Source of the DNA: Sphingobium estronivorans | GTDB lineage: Bacteria > Pseudomonadota > Alphaproteobacteria > Sphingomonadales > Sphingomonadaceae | Length of the DNA stretch: 64,000 nucleotides | Assembly (NCBI RefSeq): GCF_008692605.1 | Contig: NZ_LFCT01000008.1 | Coordinates: forward strand, 62,001 to 126,000 | Direction: 5' to 3' | In this document: in pieces, positions 16,656-26,591 of the stretch | How positions within the stretch are numbered: the stretch's first letter is position 1 | Layout: every line of letters starts with the position of its first letter | Translations under genes and position numbers: made by a program | The notes under the pieces: generated by a model | What the model was told of the DNA's origin: nothing | The model's input: only the letters and a program-made list of their open reading frames with translations | Databases searched by the model: none

Positions 16656-16720
16656 CCAACCCGGACGGGGTGATCTATATTTGGGTTGGGCCGCGAAGGA
16701 GAGATCCTGAGCGGTTTTTT
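16656..16720 (+). terminator. Attenuator-like structure in front of rplC
   Basis: A 7-bp helix (CCAACCC 16656-16662 with GGGTTGG 16683-16689) is followed at once by a compact terminator: CCGC (16691-16694), a tandem GA mismatch, AGGA, a GAGA tetraloop (16701-16704), TCCT, GA, GCGG (16711-16714) and six Ts (16715-16720). rplC starts 50 bases later. E. coli controls its S10 operon by L4-dependent attenuation at a leader hairpin with a U run; a similar role here is inference. Confidence 0.55.
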
Positions 16721-16730
16721 CGTTGGATAC

Positions 16731-16749
16731 GCCCGCTGCTAAGGCGGGC
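16731..16749 (+). promoter_or_regulatory. Hairpin just before rplC
   Basis: GCCCGC and GCGGGC enclose TGCTAAG, ending 20 bases before the rplC start and just upstream of its GGGAG ribosome binding site. It may affect translation initiation. Confidence 0.4.
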
Positions 16750-16769
16750 CTCTATGGGAGTAATCAGTG

Positions 16770-17525
16770 ATGCGCACAGGCGTGATCGCTAAGAAAGTCG
16801 GGATGACCCGTCTGTTCCAGGAGGACGGACGTCATATTCCGGTTACGGTTCTGGCCCTTGAGGGCAATCAGGTCGTGGCTCGCAAGGAAGTTGATCGTGA
16901 CGGTTATGTCGCGGTTCAGCTCGGTGCGGGCGTCGCGAAGGTCAAGAATGTCGCCAAGCCGCAGCGCGGCCACTTCGCCAAGGCGGAAGTGGAGCCGAAG
17001 GCGCGTCTGGTCGAATTCCGTGTCGCCGAGGATGCGCTCCTCGACGTCGGCGCCGAAATCGCGGCCGACCACTTCATCGCCGGCCAGCTGGTCGATGTCG
17101 CCGGTCACACCCAGGGTAAGGGTTTTGCCGGTGCCATGAAGCGCTGGGGCTTCGGCGGTATGCGCGCCACCCACGGCGTGTCCATCAGCCACCGTGCCCA
17201 TGGTTCGACCGGTAACCGCCAGGATCCGGGCCGCGTCTTCAAGAACAAGAAGATGGCGGGTCACATGGGTGACCGCGAGCGCACGCAGCAGAACCTCGAA
17301 ATCGTCCGCACGGACGTCGAGCGCGGCCTGCTGTTCGTCAAGGGTTCGGTTCCGGGCGCCAAGGGCACCTGGCTGACCGTCAGCGACGCCGTCAAGGTGA
17401 AGCGCCCCGCGGATGCGCCGTACCCGGCCAGCCTGAAGCAGGCTGCCAACAGCAACAACGCTCCGGCTGAAACGCCTGCTGAAGAAGCAGTCGCTCCCGA
17501 AGCGACCGAAGGCCAGGAGGGCTAA
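16770..17525 (+). CDS. rplC: 50S ribosomal protein L3
   Basis: 251 residues. The start [16 protein letters not shown] is the normal L3 N-terminus, so ATG 16770 is preferred over the GTG three bases earlier; GGGAG lies 9 bases upstream. The [14 protein letters not shown] loop that reaches the peptidyl-transferase centre is present. Compared with the ~210-residue E. coli protein there is a C-terminal tail rich in Ala, Glu and Pro (from about residue 232), as often seen in alphaproteobacteria. rplD follows 3 bases later. Confidence 0.98.
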   Translation: MRTGVIAKKVGMTRLFQEDGRHIPVTVLALEGNQVVARKEVDRDGYVAVQLGAGVAKVKNVAKPQRGHFAKAEVEPKARLVEFRVAEDALLDVGAEIAADHFIAGQLVDVAGHTQGKGFAGAMKRWGFGGMRATHGVSISHRAHGSTGNRQDPGRVFKNKKMAGHMGDRERTQQNLEIVRTDVERGLLFVKGSVPGAKGTWLTVSDAVKVKRPADAPYPASLKQAANSNNAPAETPAEEAVAPEATEGQEG

Positions 17526-17528
17526 TCC

Positions 17529-18152
17529 ATGAAGGTCAATGTACAGACCCTCGACGCCGCAGCCGCCGGTGAGCTGGAACTCGACGATGCCGTCTTCGGC
17601 CTCGAGCCCCGCGCCGACATTCTGCACCGCGTCGTCACCTGGCAGCTCGAAAAGCGTCGTGGCACCGCCCGCGGCACGCGCGAGCGTTCGGATGTCGCCC
17701 GCACCGGCAAGAAGTTCGGTCGCCAGAAGGGCGGCGGTACGGCTCGTCACGGCGATCGCCGCGCGCCCGTCTTCATCGGCGGTGGTAAGGCCCACGGTGC
17801 CCGCGTTCGTGACTTCAACCCCTCGCTGAACAAGAAGGTTCGCGCGCTGGGTCTGAAGATGGCGCTGTCGTCGAAGGTCAAGAGCGGTTCGCTCACCATC
17901 CTCGACAATCTGGACGTTGCCGAAGGCAAGACCAAGGCGCTGGTCGCCAACCTTGCCAAGCTGAACCTCACCAAGGTGCTGTTCATCGACGGCGACGCAG
18001 TGAACGTCAGCTTCGCGAAGGCGTCGGCCAACATCGTCGGCGTGAACCTGCTGCCGGCCGTCGGCGCCAACGTTTACGACATCCTGAAGGCCGATTCGCT
18101 GGTGCTCACCCGCGCCGCGGTTGAAAAGCTGGAGGCCCGTTTCAATGGCTAA
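17529..18152 (+). CDS. rplD: 50S ribosomal protein L4
   Basis: 207 residues. It has the extended loop [20 protein letters not shown] that lines the exit tunnel, followed by the conserved [13 protein letters not shown]4 helps early 50S assembly and in gammaproteobacteria represses the S10 operon. The 3' end overlaps rplW by 8 bases. Confidence 0.98.
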   Translation: MKVNVQTLDAAAAGELELDDAVFGLEPRADILHRVVTWQLEKRRGTARGTRERSDVARTGKKFGRQKGGGTARHGDRRAPVFIGGGKAHGARVRDFNPSLNKKVRALGLKMALSSKVKSGSLTILDNLDVAEGKTKALVANLAKLNLTKVLFIDGDAVNVSFAKASANIVGVNLLPAVGANVYDILKADSLVLTRAAVEKLEARFNG

Positions 18153-18462
18153 GAAGCAAGCCGCGACCGTCGACAACCGTCATTACGACGTCGTTGTCGC
18201 CCCGCACATCACCGAGAAGTCGACCCTTCTCAGCGAAAATAATGCCGTGGTCTTCAAGGTGGCGGGCGATGCCTCCAAGCCGGAGATCAAGGCCGCTGTG
18301 GAAGCGATCTGGGGCGTTGACGTGAAAAGCGTCAACACGCTGGTCGCCAAGGGCAAGACCAAGCGCTGGAAGGGCAAGCCCTACAAGCGCACGGACGTGA
18401 AGAAGGCGATCGTCCGCCTGGCCGATGGCCAGTCGATCGACATCACCGAGGGAGTCCGCTGA
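18145..18462 (+). CDS. rplW: 50S ribosomal protein L23
   Basis: 105 residues. The start ATG 18145 is inside the end of rplD; GGAGGC lies 6 bases before it. L23 lies at the tunnel exit and binds trigger factor and SRP. The core [12 protein letters not shown] and [20 protein letters not shown] are standard. An earlier in-frame start at 18121 is unlikely, as it would give a non-conserved extension. Confidence 0.97.
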   Translation: MAKKQAATVDNRHYDVVVAPHITEKSTLLSENNAVVFKVAGDASKPEIKAAVEAIWGVDVKSVNTLVAKGKTKRWKGKPYKRTDVKKAIVRLADGQSIDITEGVR

Positions 18463-18463
18463 G

Positions 18464-19300
18464 ATGGCTCTGAAGCATTATAATCCGACGAGCCCGGCCC
18501 AGCGCGGCCTGATCCTCGTCGACAAGTCCAGCCTGCACAAGGGCAAGCCCGTCAAGGCGCTGACCGAAGGCAAGCGCAAGACCGGTGGCCGCAACAACAA
18601 GGGTCATGTGACCTCGCGCGGCATCGGTGGCGGTCACAAGCAGCGCTATCGCATCATCGACTTCAAGCGCCGCTTGTGGGATGTCGAGGGTACGGTCGAG
18701 CGTCTGGAATATGACCCCAACCGCACCGCCTTCATCGCGCTGGTCAATTATCCCGATGGCACCCAGGCCTATATCCTGGCGCCGCAGCGTCTGGCTCCCG
18801 GTGACAAGGTCATTGCGGGCAAGAAGACCGACGTGAAGCCGGGCAACGCGATGGAACTGGGTCAGATGCCGGTCGGCACGATCATCCACAACATCGAGAT
18901 GAAGCCGGGCAAGGGCGGTCAGCTCTGCCGTTCGGCGGGCACCTATGCCCAGCTGGTCGGTCGCGATCGCGGCATGGTGATGGTGCGTTTGTCCTCGGGC
19001 GAACAGCGTTACATCCGTTCGGACTGCATGGGCACCATCGGCGCCGTCAGCAATCCGGACAATGGCAACACCAACCTCGCCAAGGCCGGCCGCAACCGCT
19101 GGAACGGCATCCGCCCGCTGACGCGTGGTGTGGCCAAGAACCCGGTCGACCACCCGCACGGCGGTGGTGAAGGCCGGACCTCGGGCGGCCGTCATCCGGT
19201 TACCCCGTGGGGCAAGCCGACCAAGGGTGCACGTACGCGCCACAACAAGGCAACGGACAAGTTCATCATCCGTAGCCGCCACGCGAAGAAGAAGAGGTAA
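18464..19300 (+). CDS. rplB: 50S ribosomal protein L2
   Basis: 278 residues, starting [15 protein letters not shown] one base after the rplW stop. The peptidyl-transferase-side motif [12 protein letters not shown] carries the conserved histidine needed for activity. L2 joins the subunits. The C-terminal basic tail (RSRHAKKKR) is present. Confidence 0.98.
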   Translation: MALKHYNPTSPAQRGLILVDKSSLHKGKPVKALTEGKRKTGGRNNKGHVTSRGIGGGHKQRYRIIDFKRRLWDVEGTVERLEYDPNRTAFIALVNYPDGTQAYILAPQRLAPGDKVIAGKKTDVKPGNAMELGQMPVGTIIHNIEMKPGKGGQLCRSAGTYAQLVGRDRGMVMVRLSSGEQRYIRSDCMGTIGAVSNPDNGNTNLAKAGRNRWNGIRPLTRGVAKNPVDHPHGGGEGRTSGGRHPVTPWGKPTKGARTRHNKATDKFIIRSRHAKKKR

Positions 19301-19305
19301 GCGAG

Positions 19306-19584
19306 ATGGCTCGTTCCGTCTGGAAAGGTCCGTTCGTGGACCTCAGCCTTCTGAAGAAGGCGGAAGTGGCGCAGGACGCCGGTGGCCGTTCGGGTCCGAT
19401 CAAGACCTGGTCGCGCCGCTCCACCATCCTGCCGCAGTTCGTTGGCCTGACGTTCAACGTCTATAACGGCCGCAAGCATGTGCCGGTTTCGGTGAACGAG
19501 GATATGGTGGGTCACAAGCTGGGCGAATTCGCCCCGACCCGCTACTTCCCCGGCCACGCCGCCGACAAGAAGGGCAAGCGCTAA
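19306..19584 (+). CDS. rpsS: 30S ribosomal protein S19
   Basis: 92 residues, starting [20 protein letters not shown]; the [11 protein letters not shown] segment is conserved. S19 is in the 30S head beside S13. It starts 5 bases after rplB and its TAA overlaps the rplV ATG by one base. Confidence 0.98.
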   Translation: MARSVWKGPFVDLSLLKKAEVAQDAGGRSGPIKTWSRRSTILPQFVGLTFNVYNGRKHVPVSVNEDMVGHKLGEFAPTRYFPGHAADKKGKR

Positions 19585-19970
19585 TGAGCAAGGAAAAGGC
19601 TCCCCGTCGCGTCGCCGACAATGAGGCGCTGGCCGTTGGCACGCAGATCCGTGGTTCGGCCCAGAAGCTGAACCTGGTCGCCACGCTCATCCGCGGCCGC
19701 AAGGTCGAGGACGCGCTGAACATCCTCGCCTTCTCGAAGAAGGCGATGGCGGTCGACGTGCGCAAGGTGCTGGCTTCGGCCATCGCCAACGCGGAAAACA
19801 ACCACAATCTGGATGTCGACGCTCTGGTCGTCGCGGAAGCATCGGTGGGCAAGAGCTTCACCCTGAAGCGCTTCCACGCCCGCGGCCGCGGCAAGTCGAC
19901 CCGGATCCTCAAGCCCTTCAGCCGCGTGCGCATCGTCGTGCGTGAAGCTGGCGAAGAAGCGGAGGCGTAA
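19584..19970 (+). CDS. rplV: 50S ribosomal protein L22
   Basis: 128 residues. L22 spans the subunit, and its β-hairpin ([19 protein letters not shown]) lines the exit tunnel where macrolides act; no deletion is seen there. The N-terminal stretch ([15 protein letters not shown]) is slightly longer than in E. coli. The start overlaps the rpsS stop by one base; rpsC follows 4 bases later. Confidence 0.98.
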   Translation: MSKEKAPRRVADNEALAVGTQIRGSAQKLNLVATLIRGRKVEDALNILAFSKKAMAVDVRKVLASAIANAENNHNLDVDALVVAEASVGKSFTLKRFHARGRGKSTRILKPFSRVRIVVREAGEEAEA

Positions 19971-19974
19971 GCAC

Positions 19975-20670
19975 ATGGGTCACAAGAGCAACCCGATCGG
20001 TCTGCGTCTGCAGATCAACCGTACCTGGGACAGCCGCTGGTTCGCGGAAGGCGCCGACTATGGCCGCCTGCTGCTGGAGGATCTCAAGATCCGCCAGTTC
20101 ATCATGAAGAACCTGCCGCAGGCCGCGATCTCCAAGGTCGTGATCGAGCGTCCCGCCAAGCTGTGCCGCGTGTCGATCTACGCTGCCCGTCCCGGTGTCA
20201 TCATCGGCAAGAAGGGCGCGGACATCGAGAAGCTGCGCAAGAAGCTGGGCAGCCTGACCTCTTCGGACGTCAGCCTGAACATCGTCGAAATCCGCAAGCC
20301 GGAAGTCGATTCGAAGCTTGTCGCTCAGGGTATCGCCGATCAGCTGGAACGCCGCGTGGCTTTCCGCCGTGCGATGAAGCGTGCGGTGCAATCGGCCCTG
20401 CGTCTGGGTGCCGAAGGCATCAAGATCACCTGCGGCGGCCGTCTGGGCGGCGCGGAGATCGCGCGCGTCGAATGGTATCGTGAAGGCCGCGTTCCGCTGC
20501 ACACGCTGCGGGCGAACGTCGACTATGCCGAAGCCACGGCGCACACCGCCTATGGCGTTTGCGGCATCAAGGTCTGGATCTTCAAGGGTGAAATCCTTGG
20601 GCATGATCCGATGGCTACCGACCGGTTGATGCTGGAGGCTCAGACCTCCGGCGTGCGCCCGGCGCGCTGA
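19975..20670 (+). CDS. rpsC: 30S ribosomal protein S3
   Basis: 231 residues, starting [16 protein letters not shown]. The KH domain has the [17 protein letters not shown] loop, and the helicase-related [18 protein letters not shown] region is intact. S3 lines the mRNA entry tunnel. An upstream in-frame ATG inside rplV is rejected by homology. Confidence 0.98.
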   Translation: MGHKSNPIGLRLQINRTWDSRWFAEGADYGRLLLEDLKIRQFIMKNLPQAAISKVVIERPAKLCRVSIYAARPGVIIGKKGADIEKLRKKLGSLTSSDVSLNIVEIRKPEVDSKLVAQGIADQLERRVAFRRAMKRAVQSALRLGAEGIKITCGGRLGGAEIARVEWYREGRVPLHTLRANVDYAEATAHTAYGVCGIKVWIFKGEILGHDPMATDRLMLEAQTSGVRPAR

Positions 20671-20691
20671 GAATAAGGTAGGTATAGCGTC

Positions 20692-21123
20692 ATGCTGCAA
20701 CCGAAAAAAATGAAGTTCCGCAAGACCTTCAAGGGCCGGATCAAGGGCGACGCCAAGGGCGGTTCGGCTCTGAACTTCGGCGCCTATGGTCTCAAGGCCC
20801 TGGAACCCGAGCGCGTCACCGCACGTCAGATCGAAGCGGCCCGCCGCGCGATCCAGCGCCACCTTCGCCGTCAGGGCCGTCTGTGGATCCGCGTGTTCCC
20901 CGACGTGCCGGTGTCGAAGAAGCCCGCCGAAGTCCGTCAGGGTAAGGGTAAGGGTTCGGTCGAATATTGGGCTGCCCGCGTCAAGCCGGGCCGCATCCTG
21001 TTCGAACTGGACGGCGTACCCGGTCCGCTCGCAGCAGAGGCTTTCTCGCGCGCCGCGATGAAGCTGCCGATCAAGACGAAGGTTGTCGCTCGCCTCGGCG
21101 ACACCTCCCACCTGGAGGGTTAA
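20692..21123 (+). CDS. rplP: 50S ribosomal protein L16
   Basis: 143 residues, starting [17 protein letters not shown]16 sits near the A site and central protuberance. The [21 protein letters not shown] segment is conserved. It lies 21 bases after rpsC, with AAGGTAGG upstream of the ATG, and 3 bases before rpmC. Confidence 0.98.
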   Translation: MLQPKKMKFRKTFKGRIKGDAKGGSALNFGAYGLKALEPERVTARQIEAARRAIQRHLRRQGRLWIRVFPDVPVSKKPAEVRQGKGKGSVEYWAARVKPGRILFELDGVPGPLAAEAFSRAAMKLPIKTKVVARLGDTSHLEG

Positions 21124-21126
21124 TCC

Positions 21127-21330
21127 GTGGCGAATGTAGCTGACCTCAAGACCAAGTCGGATGACGAGCTGTCGACCGAACTCAACAACCTGAAGCGCGA
21201 GCAGTTCAACCTGCGTTTCCAGGCGGCCACCAATCAGCTGGAAAAGCCCAGCCGAGTGCGTGACGTCCGCCGGTCGATCGCGCAGATCAAGACCCTTCAG
21301 TCCGAGCGTTCGCGCTCGGCTGCGAAGTAA
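21127..21330 (+). CDS. rpmC: 50S ribosomal protein L29
   Basis: 67 residues of two long helices ([20 protein letters not shown] and [13 protein letters not shown]). The start is GTG at 21127, with GGAGGGT ahead of it overlapping the end of rplP. L29 lies beside L23 at the tunnel exit. Confidence 0.97.
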   Translation: MANVADLKTKSDDELSTELNNLKREQFNLRFQAATNQLEKPSRVRDVRRSIAQIKTLQSERSRSAAK

Positions 21331-21344
21331 GAAGGAACTACACG

Positions 21345-21608
21345 ATGCCCAAGCGCGTGCTGACGGGAACGGTGGTTTCCGACAAGACCGACAAGACGGT
21401 GGTGGTTCGCGTAGAGCGCAAGGTTAAGCATGCGCTCTACGGCAAGATCATCCGCCGCTCGAAGAAGTACCATGCCCATGACGAGGGCAATGTCTACAAG
21501 GAAGGCGAAACGGTCCGCATCGAGGAGACCGCTCCGATTTCCAAGCTCAAGACCTGGAAGGTCATTGAGCGCGTGGACACCCATAAGTCGCCGGAAACGG
21601 CTGCTTAA
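21345..21608 (+). CDS. rpsQ: 30S ribosomal protein S17
   Basis: 87 residues, an OB-fold protein that binds 16S rRNA helices 7 and 11. [21 protein letters not shown] is typical. It is the last gene of the S10 cluster; a 177-base gap follows. Confidence 0.98.
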   Translation: MPKRVLTGTVVSDKTDKTVVVRVERKVKHALYGKIIRRSKKYHAHDEGNVYKEGETVRIEETAPISKLKTWKVIERVDTHKSPETAA

Positions 21609-21785
21609 GGGGGCTCTTCCGGGCCTTTGGTAAAAAATGCGACGCGGGGCTGGCCTTTTCTGCGAGGAAAGGGTACAGGCCCGCGCTTCGCGTAGAGTCA
21701 AAGGCTCATCTGAGAGACTCTAGGCAACGAAATTCGGAACCGCCGGGAATTGTCCCGGTAGGCCAAATAAGAAGGAACCGGATCC
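21609..21785 (+). promoter_or_regulatory. rpsQ-rplN gap with hairpins, likely spc operon leader
   Basis: The 177-base gap lies at the normal border between the S10 and spc operons. It contains CCGGGA (21743-21748) and TCCCGG (21753-21758), and further upstream a GC-rich helix around GGGCTGGCC and GGCCCGC. An AAGAAGGA ribosome binding site precedes rplN. No convincing -35/-10 pair was found. Confidence 0.4.
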
Positions 21786-22154
21786 ATGATCCAGATGCAA
21801 TCCAATCTTGACGTCGCTGACAACAGCGGCGCCAAGCGCGTCCAGTGCATCAAGGTGCTGGGCGGCTCGAAGCGTCGCTTCGCGAGCGTGGGCGACATCA
21901 TCGTCGTCTCGATCAAGGAAGCTGCGCCTCGGGGCAAGGTGAAGAAGGGTGACGTGCATCGCGCCGTCATCGTGCGCACCGCCAAGGACGTGCGTCGCGC
22001 TGACGGCAGCGTGATTCGCTTCGACGGCAATGCCGCTGTGCTCATCAACAAGAACGAGGAGCCGATCGGCACCCGTATCTTTGGCCCGGTCGTTCGCGAA
22101 CTGCGCGCCAAGAAGCACATGAAGATCATCTCGCTTGCCCCCGAGGTGCTGTAA
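21786..22154 (+). CDS. rplN: 50S ribosomal protein L14
   Basis: 122 residues, starting [19 protein letters not shown]14 binds L19 and RsfS at the subunit interface. It opens the spc cluster; its TAA overlaps the rplX ATG by one base. Confidence 0.98.
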   Translation: MIQMQSNLDVADNSGAKRVQCIKVLGGSKRRFASVGDIIVVSIKEAAPRGKVKKGDVHRAVIVRTAKDVRRADGSVIRFDGNAAVLINKNEEPIGTRIFGPVVRELRAKKHMKIISLAPEVL

Positions 22155-22465
22155 TGAGCGCTGCGAAGATCAAGAAGGGCGACAAGGTCGTCATCCTGGC
22201 CGGCAAGGACAAGGGCCGTACCGGCACCGTCCTGCAGATGTTCCCGAAGGACGACAAGGTCCTGGTGGAAGGCGTCAACGTGCACGCCAAGCATCGCAAG
22301 CCCGACCAGGCGAACCCGCAGGGTGGCATCGAGCGCAAGCCCGCGCCGCTCCACATTTCGAACGTCGCTGTCGCCGACAAGGATGGCAAGCCGACCCGCG
22401 TCCGTTTCGAGGATCGCGACGGCAAGAAGGTCCGCGTCGCCGTCAAGTCCGGTGAGGTGCTGTAA
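22154..22465 (+). CDS. rplX: 50S ribosomal protein L24
   Basis: 103 residues with an N-terminal KOW motif ([20 protein letters not shown]). L24 starts 50S assembly by binding the 5' end of 23S rRNA. One-base overlaps link it to rplN and rplE. Confidence 0.98.
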   Translation: MSAAKIKKGDKVVILAGKDKGRTGTVLQMFPKDDKVLVEGVNVHAKHRKPDQANPQGGIERKPAPLHISNVAVADKDGKPTRVRFEDRDGKKVRVAVKSGEVL

Positions 22466-23037
22466 TGAGCGACAAGTACACTCCGCGCTCGAAGGCGCAG
22501 TATGACGCCGAAATCGCCAAGACGATGACCGAGAAGTTCGGTTACGAAAACGTCATGCAGGTTCCGAAGATCGAGAAGATCACGCTCAACATGGGCGTCG
22601 GCGAAGCGACCCAGGACAAGAAGAAGGTCACTTCGGCGGCCGAGGAAATGGAACTGATCGCCGGTCAGAAGCCGGTCATCACCAAGGCGCGCAAGTCGAT
22701 CGCGCAGTTCAAGCTGCGCGAAGGCATGCCGATCGGTGCGAAGGTCACGCTGCGTCGCGAGCGCATGTATGAGTTTCTTGATCGCCTGATCAACGTGGCT
22801 CTGCCCCGCGTGCGCGACTTCCGTGGTCTCAACCCGAAGAGCTTCGATGGTCGTGGCAACTATGCCTTCGGCATCAAGGAGCAGATTATCTTCCCCGAGA
22901 TCAACTATGACCGCATCGACAAGGTGCGCGGCATGGACATCATCGTGACCACCACGGCGAAGACGGACGAGGAAGCGCGCGAATTGCTGCGTCTCTTCGG
23001 CTTCCCCTTCCCGCTCGAAGAGAAGCAGGCGGCCTGA
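22465..23037 (+). CDS. rplE: 50S ribosomal protein L5
   Basis: 190 residues, binding 5S rRNA in the central protuberance. The conserved LNMGVGEA and [17 protein letters not shown] segments are present. A short extra N-terminus ([14 protein letters not shown]) is typical of the group. rpsN follows after 52 bases. Confidence 0.98.
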   Translation: MSDKYTPRSKAQYDAEIAKTMTEKFGYENVMQVPKIEKITLNMGVGEATQDKKKVTSAAEEMELIAGQKPVITKARKSIAQFKLREGMPIGAKVTLRRERMYEFLDRLINVALPRVRDFRGLNPKSFDGRGNYAFGIKEQIIFPEINYDRIDKVRGMDIIVTTTAKTDEEARELLRLFGFPFPLEEKQAA

Positions 23038-23089
23038 ACAGGTCCCGCTTCTCTCCCAAACGCTTAAGCTAAGGAAGAGAACTTAAGTC

Positions 23090-23395
23090 ATGGCGAAACT
23101 GAGTTCGATCAACAAGAATGAGCGCCGCAAGAAGCTGGTGAAGAAATATGCCGGCCGTTATGCGAAGCTCAAGGCGATCGCGAATGATACCGCGGCCGAT
23201 GACAGCGATCGTCTGATCGCGCGTCTGAAGATGGCGGAGATCCCCCGCAACGGCAATCCGACCCGCGTTCGGAACCGCTGCGAACTGACGGGGCGTCCCC
23301 GGGCCTATTACCGCAAATTCCGCCTCTGCCGCGTGCAGCTGCGTGATCTGGCCAACAAGGGCCTGATCCCCGGCGTCACCAAGTCGAGCTGGTAA
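23090..23395 (+). CDS. rpsN: 30S ribosomal protein S14, zinc-independent form
   Basis: 101 residues, starting [16 protein letters not shown]. There is no CxxC pair around [17 protein letters not shown], so this is the long zinc-free form and not the short zinc-ribbon type. S14 belongs to the 30S head. AAGGAAGAG lies upstream of the ATG. Confidence 0.97.
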   Translation: MAKLSSINKNERRKKLVKKYAGRYAKLKAIANDTAADDSDRLIARLKMAEIPRNGNPTRVRNRCELTGRPRAYYRKFRLCRVQLRDLANKGLIPGVTKSSW

Positions 23396-23407
23396 GGATC
23401 ATTTGAA

Positions 23408-23803
23408 ATGGCATTGACCGATCCCCTGGGTGATATGCTCACCCGCATCCGCAACGGGCAGCAGGCGAAGAAGGACAGCGTGATGTCCCCCGCTTCGAAG
23501 CTGCGCGCCCGCGTGCTCGACGTGCTGCAGCGCGAAGGTTATATCCGTGGCTATTCCGAGGAACTGCTCGGCAACCACCCCGGCCTGCGCATCGAGCTGA
23601 AATATTTCGAAGGCGCGCCTGCTATCAAGCATGTCGCCCGCGTGTCCAAGCCGGGCCGCCGCGTTTACTCGGGTTCCAAGGAACTGCCGGTGATCCGCAA
23701 CGGTCTGGGCATCACCATTGTCTCGACGCCTCGCGGCGTTCTGTCCGACGCTGAAGCGCGGGAACAGAATGTCGGCGGCGAAGTGCTGGCGGAGGTGTTC
23801 TGA
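23408..23803 (+). CDS. rpsH: 30S ribosomal protein S8
   Basis: 131 residues. S8 binds 16S helix 21 and in E. coli represses the spc operon. The end ([20 protein letters not shown]) shows the usual STPRG motif with the ARE sequence. Its TGA overlaps the rplF ATG by one base. Confidence 0.98.
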   Translation: MALTDPLGDMLTRIRNGQQAKKDSVMSPASKLRARVLDVLQREGYIRGYSEELLGNHPGLRIELKYFEGAPAIKHVARVSKPGRRVYSGSKELPVIRNGLGITIVSTPRGVLSDAEAREQNVGGEVLAEVF

Positions 23804-24336
23804 TGAGCCGTACTGGTAAAAAGCCGGTCGCCGTCCCCGCGGGCGTGACCGCCGCCATCGCCGACGGTCAGCTGTCGGTGAAGGGGCCCAAGGGCACCCT
23901 GGCCATTCCGCTGGCCGACGAAGTGACCTACAGCATCGAAGACGGTGTGATCGCCGTGAAGCCTGCCAACGACGGCAAGCGCGCCCGCGCTTTCTGGGGC
24001 ATGCAGCGCACGCTGATCGCGAACCTGATCACCGGCGTGACCGAGGGCTTCTCCAAGAAGCTGCTCATCACCGGTGTCGGCTACCGTGCCAACTCGCAGG
24101 GCAAGACCCTGAAGCTGCAGCTCGGCTATTCGCATGACGTCGATTTCGCGATCCCCGAGGGGATCGAGATCAAGACCCCGGATAACACCACGGTCGAGAT
24201 CAGCGGCATCGACAAGCAGAAGGTGGGTCAGGTTGCCGCCGAGATCCGCCGCTGGCGCAAGCCCGAACCCTATAAGGGCAAGGGTATCAAGTACGCCGGC
24301 GAGTTCATCTTCCGCAAGGAAGGGAAGAAGAAGTAA
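23803..24336 (+). CDS. rplF: 50S ribosomal protein L6
   Basis: 177 residues in two repeated α/β domains, near the factor-binding site. The end [19 protein letters not shown] is conserved. It starts at the rpsH stop and is followed by rplR one base later. Confidence 0.98.
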   Translation: MSRTGKKPVAVPAGVTAAIADGQLSVKGPKGTLAIPLADEVTYSIEDGVIAVKPANDGKRARAFWGMQRTLIANLITGVTEGFSKKLLITGVGYRANSQGKTLKLQLGYSHDVDFAIPEGIEIKTPDNTTVEISGIDKQKVGQVAAEIRRWRKPEPYKGKGIKYAGEFIFRKEGKKK

Positions 24337-24337
24337 G

Positions 24338-24703
24338 ATGGCAAAGCTTTCCCTCTTCGCGCGGCGTCGTCGCCGCGTTCGCACCGCGCTCAAGGCAGTG
24401 TCGGGCCACAAGCCCCGCCTCAGCGTCCACCGTTCGGGCCGTCACATCTACGCCCAGGTCATTGACGATGCGCAGGGCAAGACCCTGGCGTCGGCCTCGA
24501 CCCTGGACAAGGATGTGGGTGCCAAGGCTCTGGGCAAGACCGGCGCCTCTTCCGAAGCCGCTGCCGAAGTCGGCAAGCGCGTCGCCGCCGCGGCGACCGC
24601 TGCCGGCGTCACCAAGGTCGTGTTCGACCGTGGTGGCTTCCTGTTCCATGGCCGCGTCAAGGCGCTGGCCGATGCGGCCCGTGAAGCCGGGCTGGAGTTC
24701 TGA
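24338..24703 (+). CDS. rplR: 50S ribosomal protein L18
   Basis: 121 residues; binds 5S rRNA with L5. The start [16 protein letters not shown] at 24338 is chosen by homology over an in-frame start inside rpl[25 protein letters not shown] is the standard end, here given in part. rpsE follows 2 bases later. Confidence 0.98.
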   Translation: MAKLSLFARRRRRVRTALKAVSGHKPRLSVHRSGRHIYAQVIDDAQGKTLASASTLDKDVGAKALGKTGASSEAAAEVGKRVAAAATAAGVTKVVFDRGGFLFHGRVKALADAAREAGLEF

Positions 24704-24705
24704 TC

Positions 24706-25416
24706 ATGGCTGACGAAAACACCATTGAAGCCGGCGCCCCCACCGAGGGCGTCGAGGCGGCACCGACCGAAGGTCGTGGTCCCGGCCGTGGCCGTGGTCG
24801 TGGCGGCGACCGCAACCGTGGCGAGCGTGGCGGCCGTGGCCGTCGCGACGACCGTCGCGGCAACCGCGACGAGGAGCAGGGCGAAGAGCTGATCGAGAAG
24901 CTGGTTCACATCAACCGCGTCTCGAAGACCGTCAAGGGCGGTAAGCGCTTCGGTTTCGCTGCTCTGGTCGTCGTTGGCGACGGCAAGGGCCGTGCGGGCT
25001 TCGGCCATGGCAAGGCGCGTGAAGTGCCCGAAGCCATCAGCAAGGCGACTGCTTCGGCCAAGAAGGCGATGGTTCGCGTTCCGCTGAAGGAAGGCCGCAC
25101 GCTGCACCATGACGGCCTTGGCCATTTCGGTGCGGGCAAGGTGACGGTTCGTTCGGCGCCTGCCGGTACGGGCATCATCGCTGGCGGTCCGATGCGCGCC
25201 GTGTTCGAAAGCCTCGGCGTCGCGGACGTCGTGACCAAGTCGAACGGCACGTCGAACCCCTACAACATGATCCGGGCGACCTTTGCGGCGCTGGGTGAGC
25301 AGGTCAGCCCCAAGGCGGTGGCGCAGCGTCGCGGCAAGAAGGTCGCCGACCTGCTTCGTCGCGGCGGTGCCTCGGCCGAAGTCGCCCAGGCCGACGCCGA
25401 AGCGATTGCGGAGTAA
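24706..25416 (+). CDS. rpsE: 30S ribosomal protein S5 with Gly/Arg-rich N-terminal extension
   Basis: 236 residues, about 70 longer than the 166-167 residues of E. coli. The first ~18 residues are acidic; residues ~23-50 are RG/RD repeats (such as [20 protein letters not shown]). The conserved core starts at about residue 62 ([15 protein letters not shown]) with the usual double-stranded RNA-binding and C-terminal domains. S5 acts in accuracy and mRNA entry. RG-rich arms bind RNA in other proteins; the role here is unknown, and similar extensions occur in related bacteria. Confidence 0.97.
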   Translation: MADENTIEAGAPTEGVEAAPTEGRGPGRGRGRGGDRNRGERGGRGRRDDRRGNRDEEQGEELIEKLVHINRVSKTVKGGKRFGFAALVVVGDGKGRAGFGHGKAREVPEAISKATASAKKAMVRVPLKEGRTLHHDGLGHFGAGKVTVRSAPAGTGIIAGGPMRAVFESLGVADVVTKSNGTSNPYNMIRATFAALGEQVSPKAVAQRRGKKVADLLRRGGASAEVAQADAEAIAE

Positions 25417-25422
25417 AGCAGC

Positions 25423-25602
25423 ATGGCGAAGATCAAGATCAAGCAGATCGGTTCGCCGATCCGCCGCCCCGAAGCCCAGAAGAAAATTCTGATCGGCCTG
25501 GGTCTTGGCAAGATGCACCGCGTGGTGGAGCTGGAAGACACGGCGGAAGTCCGCGGTGCCATCGCCAAGCTGCCGCACATGGTGGCGGTGGTCGAAGGCT
25601 GA
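25423..25602 (+). CDS. rpmD: 50S ribosomal protein L30
   Basis: 59 residues, starting [19 protein letters not shown] and ending in a helix-strand typical of L30 ([10 protein letters not shown]). It begins 6 bases after rpsE. Behind it comes a strong terminator instead of the immediate rplO start seen in most genomes. Confidence 0.96.
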   Translation: MAKIKIKQIGSPIRRPEAQKKILIGLGLGKMHRVVELEDTAEVRGAIAKLPHMVAVVEG

Positions 25603-25631
25603 GCCTTCCGATCATCAAGGATTGAAGCGGG

Positions 25632-25660
25632 AGAGGGGGAAACCCCTCTTTCGTTTTTTT
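25632..25660 (+). terminator. Strong intrinsic terminator between rpmD and rplO
   Basis: AGAGGGG (25632-25638), loop GAAA, CCCCTCT (25643-25649), then TTCGTTTTTTT. Stem, tetraloop and U-tract are all good, so much of the transcription through rpmD should stop here. Confidence 0.75.
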
Positions 25661-25689
25661 CGGAAGCGCGCTATGGGCGCGCATCCGAA

Positions 25690-25709
25690 ATCCCGGCGAA
25701 GGCCGGGAT
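25690..25709. repeat. REP-like palindrome (CCCGGC-type)
   Basis: ATCCCGGC and GCCGGGAT enclose GAAG. This is a widespread short intergenic palindrome type in proteobacteria; here it lies between the terminator and the rplO leader. Confidence 0.5.
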
Positions 25710-25800
25710 CTCAGGCCGGATGGCGCGTCCTCTAGTGAGGAGACCCCCGGTTTCATTTGGTCGGGCGCGACCCTGAAAAGGGCGCATCAGGCCGCCAGCG

Positions 25801-25847
25801 GCCCCAGCCTTCGCTGGGGCTTCGGTTCGATCCATGAGGATCGAACC
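25801..25847 (+). promoter_or_regulatory. Two perfect tandem hairpins in front of rplO
   Basis: GCCCCAGC/GCTGGGGC (8 bp, loop CTTC, 25801-25820) and GGTTCGATCC/GGATCGAACC (10 bp, loop ATGA, 25824-25847) stand 3 bases apart and end 33 bases before rplO. They could stabilise or regulate the rplO-secY-adk mRNA. Confidence 0.5.
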
Positions 25848-25880
25848 TCCGCGCGAACATAGCGAAAGCGAGTGCAGATT

Positions 25881-26402
25881 ATGAAGCTCAACGAACTCAA
25901 CGATAATGCCGGTGCCCGCAAGGGCCGGATGCGCGTCGGCCGTGGTATCGGCTCGGGCAAGGGCAAGACCGCCGGTCGCGGCCAGAAGGGTGCGAAGGCG
26001 CGTTCGGGCGTCAGCATCAACGGCTTCGAGGGTGGCCAGATGCCGCTCCACATGCGTCTGCCGAAGCGCGGCTTCAACAACATCTTCGCCAAGGATTACG
26101 CGATCGTGAACCTGGGCGCGGTGCAGAAGGCGATCGACGCCGGCAAGCTGGACGCCAATGCGACCATCGACCATGCGGCGCTGAAGGCGGCTGCTCTGGC
26201 CCGTGGCGGCAAGGATGGCGTGCGTCTGCTCGCCAAGGGCGAGCTGACCGCCAAGGTCAACCTGCTCGTTGCCGGTGCCTCGAAGGGCGCCGTGGAAGCG
26301 GTCGAGAAGGCTGGTGGCAAGGTCGACGTGATCGTCGTCGTTCCGGCTGCAGAAAAGGCGGCTGCCAAGAAGGGCAGCGCCAAGGCCGCCAAGAAGGCCT
26401 GA
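25881..26402 (+). CDS. rplO: 50S ribosomal protein L15
   Basis: 173 residues, starting [18 protein letters not shown] with the glycine-rich basic N-terminus ([16 protein letters not shown]). A lysine/alanine tail makes it longer than the 144 residues of E. coli. ATG 25881 is chosen by homology. A 278-base gap with a terminator separates it from rpmD, so rplO probably has its own promoter. Confidence 0.97.
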   Translation: MKLNELNDNAGARKGRMRVGRGIGSGKGKTAGRGQKGAKARSGVSINGFEGGQMPLHMRLPKRGFNNIFAKDYAIVNLGAVQKAIDAGKLDANATIDHAALKAAALARGGKDGVRLLAKGELTAKVNLLVAGASKGAVEAVEKAGGKVDVIVVVPAAEKAAAKKGSAKAAKKA

Positions 26403-26591
26403 TTTAAGCCGCTAAGGCTTGCAAGCATGGCCCCGCTGCCCGATATGGGTCGGCGGGGCTATGTGCATCAGGGGCTTTTCGTCGCATCGGCGGCAATATC
26501 CGGTTCGACAGCGCCCCGTCGCCCCGCTAAGGGGTTAGCGATTCCGCTCCGGGGCACGCATCCCGGCAAGATGTTTTGAAGGGCAGCCAAG

